A program made the position numbers and the translations under genes. 64,000 nucleotides of DNA from JBKPCD01 sp046727175. GTDB taxonomy: Bacteria > Acidobacteriota > Vicinamibacteria > Vicinamibacterales > 2-12-FULL-66-21. The notes below the pieces were generated by a model. It saw only the letters and a program-made list of their open reading frames with translations, did not search any database and was not told the origin of the DNA. This document shows, piece by piece, positions 49,126 to 57,745 of the stretch (the stretch's first letter is position 1; each line of letters begins with the position of its first letter). Location of the stretch: NCBI GenBank assembly GCA_046727175.1, contig JBKPCD010000092.1:33088-97087 (forward strand). The letters run 5' to 3'.

Positions 49126-49523
49126 GAGGCGCTCAGCATCTCTATCAATTCAGTGTCAGCTGGTGGAAAGGGCAGGGCTGACAGCTCCGAGCGATTCACC
49201 CAGCGCATTTCCTGCCCAAGCGCCGGATTTGGTTCGTTCAGCAGCTCGCAGCGCAGGAAGTGCAGTTCCACGATCCGGTCTGGATACTGATGGGTGACGC
49301 TCAGAATCTCCTCGCCAACCCGGGCGGCTGCGCCCAACTCCTCCTTAATCTCGCGCCTTAGGCATGCATCGTGGGATTCGTCCGCCTCGCACTTTCCGCC
49401 GGGAAACTCCCAGCAGCCTTCTAGATGGACCCCACGCGGCCGCCGCGTGACGAGGAAGGCATCGTCACGCTCGATGACGGCGGCTGTGACGACGATGCGA
49501 CCGGTGACGGTGTCACCGGCCAC
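49122..49523 (-). CDS. mutT: MutT-like nudix hydrolase
   Basis: A 133-residue (d)NTP pyrophosphohydrolase. The nudix box GGKCEADESHDACLRREI then KEELGA matches G-x5-E-x7-R-E-U-x-E-E-x-G-U fully, and WEFPGGK precedes it. It probably removes 8-oxo-dGTP from the nucleotide pool. The GTG at 49523, 11 bases inside the mutY end, is the only start that gives a normal length; longer frames are antisense-like. It complements MutY, which acts on the same lesion in DNA. Confidence 0.9.
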   Translation of the reverse strand: MAGDTVTGRIVVTAAVIERDDAFLVTRRPRGVHLEGCWEFPGGKCEADESHDACLRREIKEELGAAARVGEEILSVTHQYPDRIVELHFLRCELLNEPNPALGQEMRWVNRSELSALPFPPADTELIEMLSAS

Positions 49524-50241
49524 GCTCGTTTTCCGGGTTGAAGGGATAAGCCGCGCAGCTCGATCGCATCGGGCAGAGCAGGCATTTCGGTTTCCGGGCG
49601 GTGCACAGGGTGGCGCCGAAGTCCATGAGCGCCTGATTGAAATCGAATACGTGGCGCATCGGCAGCACCGCACGCGATAGGTCCCAGAGATGCTGGCGCA
49701 TGCTGTGGGATTTTGGGTTGCCACGCCCGACGAAGATGCGGAAGAGCACGCGGGCCACATTCGTGTCGAGAATCGCGGCGCGCTGGCCGAACGCAAAGCT
49801 GAGGACCGCGCCGGCGGTGTACGCGCCGATGCCTTTGAACGAACGCAACGTCTGTTCGTCGGACGGCAGCGCTCCGCCGTACCGGACGACCGACTCGCGC
49901 GCGATTGCGTGCAATCGCCTCGGCCGGATGTTGTAGCCGAGGGGCCGCCACGTTTCGATCACGTCGCCCTCCGAAGCGGCGGCGAGCGCTTCGAGCGTCG
50001 GGTACTTTTCCAGCCATTCCGAGTACTTCGGGAGGACGCGATCGACCTGCGTCTGCTGTAGCATCACCTCCGACACGAGGATGTGGTACGGGTCCGTCGT
50101 CTGACGCCACGGCAGGTCCCGGGCGTTGCGGCCGTACCACTCGAGCAGGCGGCGCCTGAACCGCCGTCGCTCGGGCGCAGGCGGGAGCGGCGGCGCGGCA
50201 GTCGGCCGGCGCCCGACGTTGCCGGTTCGTGATTGAGTCAT
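49513..50241 (-). CDS. mutY: A/G-specific adenine glycosylase MutY, short form
   Basis: A 242-residue glycosylase removing adenine opposite 8-oxoguanine. ARDLPWRQTTDPYHILVSEV with the catalytic Glu in SEVMLQQTQVDRV, helix-hairpin-helix FKGIGAYTAGAVLSFAFGQ, catalytic Asp in AAILDTNVARVLFRIF, and a [4Fe-4S] site CTARKPKCLLCPMRSSC (C-x6-C-x2-C-x5-C). It ends soon after the cluster, so the usual C-terminal MutT-like 8-oxoG-recognition domain (about 100 residues) is absent. An intact nudix gene overlaps its end. Confidence 0.93.
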   Translation of the reverse strand: MTQSRTGNVGRRPTAAPPLPPAPERRRFRRRLLEWYGRNARDLPWRQTTDPYHILVSEVMLQQTQVDRVLPKYSEWLEKYPTLEALAAASEGDVIETWRPLGYNIRPRRLHAIARESVVRYGGALPSDEQTLRSFKGIGAYTAGAVLSFAFGQRAAILDTNVARVLFRIFVGRGNPKSHSMRQHLWDLSRAVLPMRHVFDFNQALMDFGATLCTARKPKCLLCPMRSSCAAYPFNPENERGR

Positions 50242-50282
50242 CGGAAACGGAGCTCGCTACGAAAAACCACCGTCGCTGGTAG

Positions 50283-50288
50283 GATAAT
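50283..50288 (+). promoter_or_regulatory. -10 box placing transcription start at the GTG (leaderless)
   Basis: GATAAT is followed by six bases and then the GTG start at 50295. No ribosome site is present. Same arrangement at 57113, 59343 (minus) and 61975. Confidence 0.5.
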
Positions 50289-50294
50289 CGTTCT

Positions 50295-50834
50295 GTGAAA
50301 ATCTACACGAGAACCGGCGATAACGGCGAGACGGCTCTTTTCGACGGGACTCGCGTCTCGAAATCGGATCGCCGCGTGGTCGCGTACGGCGACGTCGACG
50401 AGCTCGCCGCATGGATCGGGCTCGTGCGAGCCGCCGGTCTCGACGACGAGTTGAGCACGATGCTCGGGCGGATTCAGCGCGACCTCCTTGCGATCGGTGC
50501 GCGGCTCGCGGACCCGTCGCACAAGATTTCAGGACGCGTGACGAAAGCCGCAATCACCATCGAAGACATCTCTCGCATCGAGGGCTGGATCGATCAGCTC
50601 GATGCCGATCTGCCACCGCTGCGGAGGTTCATACTGGCCGGCGGGTCGATGACTGGCGCCGCGCTGCACGTCTCACGGACGATCTGCCGGCGCGCCGAGC
50701 GTTCGATGGTGCGGCTCGGTCGGGACGCGATCGAACCGGAGCTGTTGACGTACATGAACCGGCTTTCGGATCTGCTCTTCGTGATGGCGCGCACGACGAA
50801 CTACCGCGCCGGCATGCCGGAAAGCGAGTGGTGA
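50295..50834 (+). CDS. cobO: PduO-type cob(I)alamin adenosyltransferase
   Basis: A 179-residue ATP:cob(I)alamin adenosyltransferase of the PduO/MMAB fold (not the CobA fold). KIYTRTGDNGETALFDGTRV is the ATP-binding signature, VVAYGDVDELAAWIGLVRA the conserved GxxDE region, and SRTICRRAERSMVRL the helix with cofactor arginines. It makes adenosylcobalamin. GTG start, apparently leaderless. The next gene, hpnC, overlaps the stop by four bases (GTGA), so an isoprenoid gene cluster is coupled to a cobalamin gene. Confidence 0.92.
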   Translation: MKIYTRTGDNGETALFDGTRVSKSDRRVVAYGDVDELAAWIGLVRAAGLDDELSTMLGRIQRDLLAIGARLADPSHKISGRVTKAAITIEDISRIEGWIDQLDADLPPLRRFILAGGSMTGAALHVSRTICRRAERSMVRLGRDAIEPELLTYMNRLSDLLFVMARTTNYRAGMPESEW

Positions 50835-51733
50835 GCGATGTCGTCTCGGGCGCCTACGCGTATTGCCACCAGCTCGCGCGTGCGCACTACGAGAACTTTC
50901 CAGTGGCCTCGCGGCTGCTTCCTGCGGCCATGCGTCCGCACATCGCCGCAATCTATGCGTTCGCGCGCCGCGCCGACGACTTTGCCGACGAGCCCGGCCT
51001 CCAGGCTGATGAGCGATTGCGGTTGCTGGACGACTGGCTGACACGTCTGAACAGCGCTCGCGCGCCGGCTTCTCAGACGGCGGTCGACGCGACTGGCGAC
51101 GACCTGATCTTCGTCGCGCTTCGTGAAACCATGCGAGTGCATCGCTTGCCGGCGAGCTTGTTCGAGGATCTGCTGAGCGCGTTCCGGCAGGACGTGACCA
51201 CGCGTCGGTACAAGTCGTGGACCGACGTCCTGGATTACTGTCGGCGATCTGCCAACCCGGTGGGCCGGCTGGTGCTTCGGGTCGCCGGGCACGATGATCC
51301 GTCACTCGACGCGAGATCGGACGCCGTCTGCACGGCGCTTCAACTCACGAATTTCTGGCAGGACCTCGCGCGAGACTGGGCCAACGGCCGATTGTACGTG
51401 CCGCTCGAAGATCGTGATTGCGCTGGCGCGCGCGACGAGGATCTCGATGCGGGCAGGATAACGCCGGCATGGCGCCACGCGCTCGCCGAGTTGGTTCGCC
51501 GGACGCGCGCGCTCTACGCAGCGGGCCGTCCGGTGTGCGATGCGGTTCGCGGACGCCTGAGATGGGAGCTTCGATTCACCTGGCTGGGCGGTCAGCGGAT
51601 CCTCGACAAGCTCGAGCGCGTCGGCTTCGACGTCTTCCATCAGCGGCCCACTTTGAGCCTGTGGGATGTCCCTGCTCTGGGACTGCACGCGCTCTCTTGG
51701 CGCGCCGGACTGATGACACGGACTGACGACTGA
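50831..51733 (+). CDS. hpnC: hydroxysqualene synthase HpnC
   Basis: A 300-residue trans-isoprenyl diphosphate synthase fold. YCHQLARAHYENFPVASRLLP is the HpnC signature; the two acidic metal sites are RRADDFADE and QLTNFWQDLARDWANGRLYVP. By family it turns presqualene diphosphate into hydroxysqualene, step two of the HpnD-HpnC-HpnE route. GTG start inside the cobalamin gene's stop. The last codons (RTDD) come from the TCGACTGA repeat that follows. Confidence 0.93.
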   Translation: MSDVVSGAYAYCHQLARAHYENFPVASRLLPAAMRPHIAAIYAFARRADDFADEPGLQADERLRLLDDWLTRLNSARAPASQTAVDATGDDLIFVALRETMRVHRLPASLFEDLLSAFRQDVTTRRYKSWTDVLDYCRRSANPVGRLVLRVAGHDDPSLDARSDAVCTALQLTNFWQDLARDWANGRLYVPLEDRDCAGARDEDLDAGRITPAWRHALAELVRRTRALYAAGRPVCDAVRGRLRWELRFTWLGGQRILDKLERVGFDVFHQRPTLSLWDVPALGLHALSWRAGLMTRTDD

Positions 51734-51815
51734 CGCTGTCGACTGACGCTGTCGACTGAGACTGTCGACTGAGACTGCCGACTGAGACTGCCGACTGAAG
51801 ACTGACGACTGTCGA
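51721..51815. repeat. 13-bp tandem repeat (TCGACTGAGACTG)
   Basis: Five consecutive copies of TCGACTGAGACTG or variants (TCGACTGACGCTG, CCGACTGAGACTG), then TGAAGACTGACGACTGTCG. It fills the hpnC-hpnD gap and includes the hpnC stop codon. Confidence 0.8.
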
Positions 51816-51825
51816 TTGTCCTGTT

Positions 51826-52665
51826 GTGCGCGACACGAACTTCTACTATTCGTTTCTGGTCCTGCCCGCGGAAAAGCGGCGTGCCATCATCGCGGTCTGG
51901 GACTTCTGTCGCGCCGTGGACGATGCGACCGATGAACTGGAGGAAAGGGATCCCCGATCGCCGGCGGCGGAGCTGGCGCGCTGGCGCAGTGAACTGGCCG
52001 CCTCGTTCAACGGCGGTCACCCGCAGACACCGCAAGGCCGCATGCTCGTGCCGGTGATCGCGCGGTTCCGGCTGCCCCGCGAGCCGTTCGAGTCGCTCAT
52101 CGAGGGCGTCGAGATGGATCTTGGAAAACGCCGATACGAAACGTTCGACGATTTGTATCAGTACTGTATCCGGGTTGCATCCGCCGTCGGTCTCATCTGT
52201 CTCGAGATCTTCGGTTACGAAGAGGCTGCGTCGCGCCAATACGCGATTGACCTGGGTGTCGCGTTGCAGCTGACCAACATTCTCCGAGACGTTGCTGCGG
52301 ATTTGCAGCGCGGACGCGTCTACATTCCGCAGGAGGATCTCCACGCGTTCGACTGCGCCGAGGACGATCTTCGACAGGAGGCCGCACTCCCCGGCGACGG
52401 CATTCGATCTCCCGCAGTCAAGAATCTGCTGCGGCATCAAGCGGGGCGAGCCAGAGACTATTACGCGCGGGCCATGCGCACGCTGCCCCGGCGGGATGCG
52501 CGCCGCCTCGTCGCGGCGGAGATCATGCGCGCGATTTACTCCGCCATCCTCGATCGCATCGAGCAGCGCGACTACGATGTGTTTTCTTACGTCGTACGTG
52601 TGCCCCGACCGCGGCGTGCCCTGATTGCCGCGTCGACCTGGGCCAGGACGCTGCTTCGCTCATGA
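51826..52665 (+). CDS. hpnD: presqualene diphosphate synthase HpnD
   Basis: A 279-residue enzyme condensing two farnesyl diphosphates to presqualene diphosphate. NFYYSFLVLPAEKRRAIIAV and WDFCRAVDDATDE (first acidic motif) and LQLTNILRDVAADLQRGRVY (second) are diagnostic. GTG start; no clear ribosome site because the repeat lies upstream. Overlaps hpnE by four bases. Confidence 0.94.
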   Translation: MRDTNFYYSFLVLPAEKRRAIIAVWDFCRAVDDATDELEERDPRSPAAELARWRSELAASFNGGHPQTPQGRMLVPVIARFRLPREPFESLIEGVEMDLGKRRYETFDDLYQYCIRVASAVGLICLEIFGYEEAASRQYAIDLGVALQLTNILRDVAADLQRGRVYIPQEDLHAFDCAEDDLRQEAALPGDGIRSPAVKNLLRHQAGRARDYYARAMRTLPRRDARRLVAAEIMRAIYSAILDRIEQRDYDVFSYVVRVPRPRRALIAASTWARTLLRS

Positions 52666-54017
52666 CCACGCCCGACGTCGTCATCGTGGGCGCAGGCTTC
52701 GCGGGTCTGAGCGCCGGCGCGGCGCTGTCCGAGGCCGGGGCGCGTGTGCTCGTGCTGGACGCGCGGCGGCAGCTCGGTGGGCGCGCGACCGCCTTCGTCG
52801 ACAAGGTCACAGGCGAGCTCGTCGACAACGGACAGCACGTCATCTTCGGCTGCTATCGCGAGACACATCGGTTTCTGGAGCGTATTGGCGCAGACGCGAA
52901 CGTGTGGCGCCAGCCGTCTCTCGCAATCACGTTCATCGACAGACTTGGCCGGCGCTCGTCGCTGCGCTGCCCACCGATCCCGGCCCCGCTGCACCTGCTT
53001 GCCGGCGTTCTCGACTGGGATGGGCTTCCCTGGCGCGACCGCCTGTCGGTGTTTCGCCTCGCGCGCCCGCTGCTGGCTGCGCGTCGAGCACTGAAGGACA
53101 CATCGTCCACTCTTGCTCCGGCGGGCGAAACGGTCTCCGCGTGGCTCGATCGCCATCGTCAAGGCCGGAAGGTATGCGAGTGGTTGTGGCAGCCGCTCGC
53201 GGTCGCTGCGTTGAACCAGGCGTCCGATGAAGCGTCAGCGCTAACGTTCGTGCGCGTGCTCGCGGAGATGTTCGGTCCAGACGCGGACGCTGCCGCGGTC
53301 GTGCTGCCGATCGTCCCATTGAACGCGATGTACGGCGAGCCGGGGCGAACATATATCCACGAAAAAGGCGGCGATGTTCGCACAGGCGCGCTCGCGCGCG
53401 TCGTTTGCGAACGAGACAAGGTTGTTGCCGTCGACGTGCAGGGTGAGCGGATCGCTACATCGAATGTGATTGCCGCCGTGCCCTGGTTTGCACTACGGCC
53501 GCTGCTCGGCGGAACCCCGCCGCCGCCGGTCGAGGCAATTGTCGCGGACGCGGATCGCATGACGTCGAAACCAATCGTGACTGTCAACTTGTGGTACGAC
53601 GCGCCGGTGCTCGACGAGCCGTTCGTCGGGCTGCCGGAGCGCACGATCCAATGGGTGTTCGACAAGCGACTGATTCAAGGGGGGGCGACGTCCCATCTGT
53701 CGCTCGTGTCGAGCGGCGCCGACGCGCTGGTCCACAAGGACGATGCGGCGCTGACAACTCTTGCGGTGAGGGAGATCGAAGAGGCGCTGCCCGCCGCTGG
53801 CCGGGCGCGGCTGACGCGAGCGACGGTCATTCGAGAGAAACGAGCGACATTCTCCCTCGCGCCAGGACAGCCGCCAAGACCGGGCACCGTGACGCCGCTC
53901 CGCGGGTTTTATCTGGCTGGCGATTGGATTGATACTGGACTGCCGGGCACGATCGAGAGCGCGGTGATCAGTGGGCACTGGGCCGCGGAGGCGGTGTTGA
54001 AATCGGTGGCTCGGTAG
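52662..54017 (+). CDS. hpnE: hydroxysqualene dehydroxylase HpnE
   Basis: A 451-residue FAD-dependent amine-oxidase-fold enzyme that reduces hydroxysqualene to squalene. FAD motif VVIVGAGFAGLSAGAALSEA, GGRATAFVDKVTGELVDNGQ with HVIFGCYRET, and C-terminal GFYLAGDWIDTGLPGTIESAVISG. Completes the three-gene squalene route. Squalene-hopene cyclase is not in the window, so the end product (hopanoid or free squalene) is not shown. Confidence 0.94.
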   Translation: MTTPDVVIVGAGFAGLSAGAALSEAGARVLVLDARRQLGGRATAFVDKVTGELVDNGQHVIFGCYRETHRFLERIGADANVWRQPSLAITFIDRLGRRSSLRCPPIPAPLHLLAGVLDWDGLPWRDRLSVFRLARPLLAARRALKDTSSTLAPAGETVSAWLDRHRQGRKVCEWLWQPLAVAALNQASDEASALTFVRVLAEMFGPDADAAAVVLPIVPLNAMYGEPGRTYIHEKGGDVRTGALARVVCERDKVVAVDVQGERIATSNVIAAVPWFALRPLLGGTPPPPVEAIVADADRMTSKPIVTVNLWYDAPVLDEPFVGLPERTIQWVFDKRLIQGGATSHLSLVSSGADALVHKDDAALTTLAVREIEEALPAAGRARLTRATVIREKRATFSLAPGQPPRPGTVTPLRGFYLAGDWIDTGLPGTIESAVISGHWAAEAVLKSVAR

Positions 54018-54029
54018 GTTCGCGCTGAG

Positions 54030-54201
54030 AGCAGGCTCTGGACTCAGGGCTTTCGGCTTCGGGCCTGTCGGGAAGGCCGCGAGCTACTGTATCGACGCGA
54101 GCTCACTGCCTCTCTGAACGGAGTGAGACGCGGCCCGAAACCAGTTGTTTTCAGGCGTGGCCAAAGCGCAAAGCCCAGAGCCATGAGCCAAGAGCCTGTT
54201 C
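54030..54201. repeat. word-type inverted repeat (GGCTTT family) with long loop
   Basis: Left arm GGCTCTGGACTCAGGGCTTT and CGGCTTCGGGCC (54035-54066); right arm GGCCAAAGCGCAAAGCCCAG, AGCCATGAGCCAAGAGCC (54158-54197). Between them no gene. It leads directly into thiI. Confidence 0.7.
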
Positions 54202-55371
54202 ATGACGTCGATCATCGTCCACTACCAGGAGATCGCGCTAAAGGGAAAGAACCGGCCGTGGTTCGTCACGCGGCTCGCGCGCAATCTGCGCGAGGCGACA
54301 GCGGATCTCGACGTGTCGAAAGTGCGCGTGCTCATGGGACGGATCGAGCTGGTGCTCGGTCCCTCTGCTGAGTGGCCGCAGGTGCGCGAGCGTCTGGCGC
54401 GCGTCTTCGGCGTCGCGAACTTCGCCAAGGCGGGCCGAACGTCGCTCGACGTCGACGCGATCGCGCGCGAGATCCTGAACGATCTCGGTCCGGAGAGCCC
54501 GCGTGCGTTCCGCGTGTCCGCGCGACGTGCCGACAAGCGCTTCCCGCTCACGTCCCCGCAGATCGAGCGCGAGGTCGGCGGCCGCATCAAGGAGGCGCGC
54601 GGCTGGAACGTCGATCTTTCCCACCCGGAGCTGACGATTCACGTGGAGGCGTTGACGAGCGAAGCGTTCTACTTCTTCGGAAAGGAGCCCGGTCCGGGCG
54701 GCCTGCCCGTCGGCGTCAGCGGCCGCGTGGTGTGCCTGCTCTCCGGCGGAATCGATTCGCCGGTCGCAGCGTGGCGGATGATGCGCCGCGGCTGCCGCGT
54801 GATCTTCGTCCACTTTCACAGCTACCCCATACTGTCGCGTGCCTCGCAGGAAAAGGTACGCGAGCTCGTCCGCCTCTTGACGGGTTTTCAGCTCCGATCG
54901 CGGCTGCTGCTCGTGCCCTTCGGCGAGCTTCAGCAGCGCGTCGTGCTCTCTGTCGCGCCGCCGCTGCGCGTCGTGATCTATCGGCGGCTGATGATGCGCA
55001 TTGCCGAGGCCCTCGCCCGCACGCATCGGGCACAGGCCCTCGTGACGGGCGAGGTGGTCGGGCAGGTCGCGTCTCAGACGCTCGAGAACCTGACCGCGAT
55101 CAACAGCGTTGTCACGCTTCCTGTCTTCCGGCCGCTCATCGGCATGGACAAGGAGGAGATCACGGACGAAGCGCGCCGCCTTGCCACGTATCCGATTTCG
55201 ATCATTCCCGATCAGGATTGCTGCACTTTGTTCACCCCGCGTCATCCCGCGACAAAGGCGCGCCTTGACGACGTAGAGACAGCCGAAGCGGCGCTGCCGC
55301 TGCAAGAAATGATCGATGGCGCAGTGCTCTCGGCCTGGATGGAGGAGTTCCAGTTCCCTGTAATAAAATGA
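54202..55371 (+). CDS. thiI: tRNA 4-thiouridine synthetase ThiI (no rhodanese domain)
   Basis: A 389-residue ThiI. N-terminal ferredoxin-like and THUMP domains (SIIVHYQEIALKGKNRPWF, and GRIELVLG), then the PP-loop ATPase VVCLLSGGIDSPVAAWRMM near residue 180 and GEVVGQVASQTLENLTAI. It adenylates U8 of tRNA for sulfur insertion. The C-terminal rhodanese-like domain with the sulfur-carrying Cys seen in E. coli is absent, as in many bacteria, so a separate sulfur donor is needed. Starts just after the word-type repeat. Confidence 0.94.
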   Translation: MTSIIVHYQEIALKGKNRPWFVTRLARNLREATADLDVSKVRVLMGRIELVLGPSAEWPQVRERLARVFGVANFAKAGRTSLDVDAIAREILNDLGPESPRAFRVSARRADKRFPLTSPQIEREVGGRIKEARGWNVDLSHPELTIHVEALTSEAFYFFGKEPGPGGLPVGVSGRVVCLLSGGIDSPVAAWRMMRRGCRVIFVHFHSYPILSRASQEKVRELVRLLTGFQLRSRLLLVPFGELQQRVVLSVAPPLRVVIYRRLMMRIAEALARTHRAQALVTGEVVGQVASQTLENLTAINSVVTLPVFRPLIGMDKEEITDEARRLATYPISIIPDQDCCTLFTPRHPATKARLDDVETAEAALPLQEMIDGAVLSAWMEEFQFPVIK

Positions 55372-55397
55372 GCATTTTGCGTCGATGAAAAGGTGAC

Positions 55398-56408
55398 ATG
55401 GTGAAAATCACATCCGGCAAGCTTGAAGGCATGAAGGCTGTCTCCGACGACCGCGGCGTGATCGCGGCGGCAGCAATGGATCAACGCGGATCGCTCAAGA
55501 CGGCGCTCGCGAAGGCGAGAAGTGGGGATGTCGGCGATCGCGAGATGCAAGAATTCAAGATTCTCGTGACGGAAGTTCTCACGAGGCACGCCAGCGCGAT
55601 TCTCCTCGATCCCGAGTGGGGGCTGCCGGCGAGCAAGCGCCGTACGAACGACGCGGGACTGCTGTTGGCATACGAGAAGACCGGCTACGACAAAACCGGC
55701 CCCGGACGGCTGCCGGATCTCCTCGACGAGTGGTCGGTCCGCCGCCTGAAGGAAGCGGGCGCGGACTGCATCAAGATTCTGCTCTACTACACGCCGTTCG
55801 ATCCGGAGGATGTGAACAACAAGAAGCACGCGTGGGTCGAGCGGATCGGCGACGAATGCCGAGCGAACGACATTCCGTTCTTCCTCGAGTTCGTCGGCTA
55901 CCAGGAAGGGGCGGACGAAAAGGGTTTCGAGTTCGCGAAGAAGAAGCCGGAGATTGTGACGAAGAGCATGGCCGAGTTCACGAAAGACCGGTACGGCGTC
56001 GATGTCATGAAGGTCGAAGTGCCGATCAACATGCAGTTCGTCGAGGGCACGAGATCCTTTACTGGTCAGAAGGCGTACACGAAGCGCGAAGCGATGGACG
56101 CGTTTCGGCGCTCGGCCGACGTGGCGACCCGGCCGTTCATCTACCTGTCTGCCGGCGTCAGCAACGCCGAATTCACCGAGTCGCTGGAGCTCGCCGCCGA
56201 GGCGGGGACGAGATTCTCTGGTGTGTTGTGCGGCCGCGCGACCTGGAAAGATGGCATCGCGGTCTACGGCAGCCAGGGAGGAAGTGCGTTCCGTGCATGG
56301 CTCGAGGCCGAAGGCGTCAGGAACATCGAAAACGTCAACAAGCGCCTCGAGCCGGCGCGGCCCTGGTTCGAGTTCTACGGAGCGAAGACCGCTGAGGAGC
56401 TTCGCTGA
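55398..56408 (+). CDS. tagatose 1,6-bisphosphate aldolase, LacD-like class I
   Basis: A 336-residue TIM-barrel aldolase. AAAMDQRGSLKTALAKAR, SAILLDPEWGLPAS, CIKILLYYTPFDPE, and YGVDVMKVEVPINMQFVEG, where the Lys of MKVEVP is the Schiff-base residue of LacD; VLCGRATWKDGIAVYG closes the barrel. It cleaves tagatose or a related ketose bisphosphate. No lactose or tagatose genes are nearby, so the natural substrate may be another sugar phosphate. RBS AAAAGGTG. Confidence 0.9.
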   Translation: MVKITSGKLEGMKAVSDDRGVIAAAAMDQRGSLKTALAKARSGDVGDREMQEFKILVTEVLTRHASAILLDPEWGLPASKRRTNDAGLLLAYEKTGYDKTGPGRLPDLLDEWSVRRLKEAGADCIKILLYYTPFDPEDVNNKKHAWVERIGDECRANDIPFFLEFVGYQEGADEKGFEFAKKKPEIVTKSMAEFTKDRYGVDVMKVEVPINMQFVEGTRSFTGQKAYTKREAMDAFRRSADVATRPFIYLSAGVSNAEFTESLELAAEAGTRFSGVLCGRATWKDGIAVYGSQGGSAFRAWLEAEGVRNIENVNKRLEPARPWFEFYGAKTAEELR

Positions 56409-56413
56409 CTCTG

Positions 56414-56476
56414 CGGAAGGAAAAAGGAAAGGGAAAAGGGAGAAACCTCCTGTGTCCCTTTTCCGTTTTCAGTTCC
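56414..56476. repeat. word-type inverted repeat (GGAAAA / TTTTCC)
   Basis: GGAAGGAAAAAGGAAAGGGA and AAAGGGAGAAACC answered by GTGTCCCTTTTCCGTTTTCA and GTTCCG. Between two convergent genes; the right end holds the stop codon of the lipoprotein gene. Confidence 0.75.
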
Positions 56477-56921
56477 GTTTCAGCGTCTCGACCCCGCTCA
56501 CTTTCCCGAGGCAGGTGTCACCTGAATACGGGATCCGAATCGATTCCGACAAGAGCTCCGCAGTGCCTGTCAGACTGATCTCGCACGACACGAGGCCAGC
56601 CGCCGACGCCTTGCCTTGCGCCCCCCACTGAATCGTTCCCGTTGCGGCGAGCGATGCCTGAGCCGTTCCGTTCAATTTCAGATCGCCGGCGCAGGTCGCC
56701 GAGAACGTGCCGCTCGCGCTCGTACTGCTCTGCTGTGCCGCGTTCCATTTGAAATCTGAGCAGGCAGACGGTGACGGGATCAGATTCGACGATGTCCAGG
56801 TTCCGATCAAACCGCTCACGCCGGTCGCGGTCGGTCCGGAGCTAGTCTTGTGCTCGAATCCACAGCTCGCGAGCGACGCGGCCGTAATCGAGAGAGCCAC
56901 GGCAACGATTATGTTCCTCAT
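56469..56921 (-). CDS. putative lipoprotein, unknown function
   Basis: A 150-residue protein. Signal peptide MRNIIVAVALSITAASLASC ends with a lipobox (LASC), so it is probably lipid-anchored. The mature part is Ser/Thr/Ala-rich and beta-like (GTWTSSNLIPSPSACSDFKW, GTFSATCAGDLKLNGTAQAS, GLVSCEISLTGTAELL) with four further Cys that may form two disulfides. It resembles small META- or lipocalin-like lipoproteins in style but I cannot assign a family. ATG at 56921 preferred; a GTG at 56933 is possible. Confidence 0.65.
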   Translation of the reverse strand: MRNIIVAVALSITAASLASCGFEHKTSSGPTATGVSGLIGTWTSSNLIPSPSACSDFKWNAAQQSSTSASGTFSATCAGDLKLNGTAQASLAATGTIQWGAQGKASAAGLVSCEISLTGTAELLSESIRIPYSGDTCLGKVSGVETLKRN

Positions 56922-57112
56922 CACGGTGGTCACTGATCACAACTGGGAATGCCAGTCGTGCTTACGGACGCGCTGTCGCGGCCCCACGCGAACAAGAGTC
57001 GCGTCGGAGACCGCTATTTTCATTGTGTTTATCGGGCAAGGGGCGCCCGGACATCAGCTGCGGAGGAGTCCGGAGTATACCATGACCGCATGAGATTCAT
57101 TCAGCCGACGAC

Positions 57113-57118
57113 TATAAT
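57113..57118 (+). promoter_or_regulatory. TATAAT box 6 nt before the def start (leaderless)
   Basis: A perfect TATAAT, then CCGAGT, then ATG. Transcription would begin at or within a base of the start codon. Confidence 0.6.
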
Positions 57119-57124
57119 CCGAGT

Positions 57125-57679
57125 ATGTCGATTCTGAAGGTGGCGCGCATGGGCCATCCCGTTCTTCGCGCCCGCGCCCGGGCCTTGAAGCCGGATGAAA
57201 TCCGATCGCCGAACGTGCAGCGTCTCATCGATGACATGTTCGAAACGATGCGGGAATACCAAGGCGTGGGGCTCGCGGCACCTCAGGTCCATGAGGGCCT
57301 GCGACTGTTCGTGGCGGGCTTTGCTCCAGCGCCTGATGACAACGACGAGGGCCGGGAGCGCGTGCCGCTCATGGCGTTGATCAATCCGGAAATCACGCCC
57401 GTGGGCGGTGAGACGGTCGAGGACTGGGAAGGCTGCCTGAGCATTCCGGACATTCGCGGCCGGGTCCCTCGCGCGAAGGCAATTGTGGCTCGTGCGTTCG
57501 ATCGTCATGGAAAACGCGTGGAGCTCGGCGCACAAGGCTTCACCGCGCGGGTCATTCAACACGAGACGGATCACCTGGACGGCATCCTCTTCTTCGATCG
57601 TATGAAATCGTTCGAGACGTTGACGTTTCTGGACGAGTTCGGCCGATACTGGAGCGAGGAAGAAGTGAAAGCCGAATAA
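57125..57679 (+). CDS. def: peptide deformylase
   Basis: A 184-residue metalloenzyme removing the formyl group from new proteins. Three signatures: GVGLAAPQVHEGLRLF (motif 1), EDWEGCLSIPDIRGRVPRAK (motif 2, metal Cys) and VIQHETDHLDGILFFDR (motif 3, HExxH-type QHETDH). The product ends KAE at the edge of a word-type repeat. Convergent with the ThyX-like gene. Confidence 0.96.
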   Translation: MSILKVARMGHPVLRARARALKPDEIRSPNVQRLIDDMFETMREYQGVGLAAPQVHEGLRLFVAGFAPAPDDNDEGRERVPLMALINPEITPVGGETVEDWEGCLSIPDIRGRVPRAKAIVARAFDRHGKRVELGAQGFTARVIQHETDHLDGILFFDRMKSFETLTFLDEFGRYWSEEEVKAE

Positions 57680-57680
57680 C

Positions 57681-57745
57681 GGCTCTGGGCTAAAGGTTGG
57701 GGCTCTTGGCGTGCCAAAGCCCGGAGACCCGAGCCTAAAGCCGGT
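57681..57745. repeat. word-type inverted repeat (GGCTTT family)
   Basis: CGGCTCTGGGCTAAAGGTTG and GGGCTCTTGGC answered by GCCAAAGCCCGGAGACCCGA and GCCTAAAGCCGG. It joins two convergent genes; the ThyX-like stop TAG (57735-57737) is inside the right arm. Confidence 0.75.

Noticed and set aside
51721..51815. possible CRISPR-like array
   Set aside because: The 13-bp units are contiguous with no unique spacers; it is a tandem repeat.
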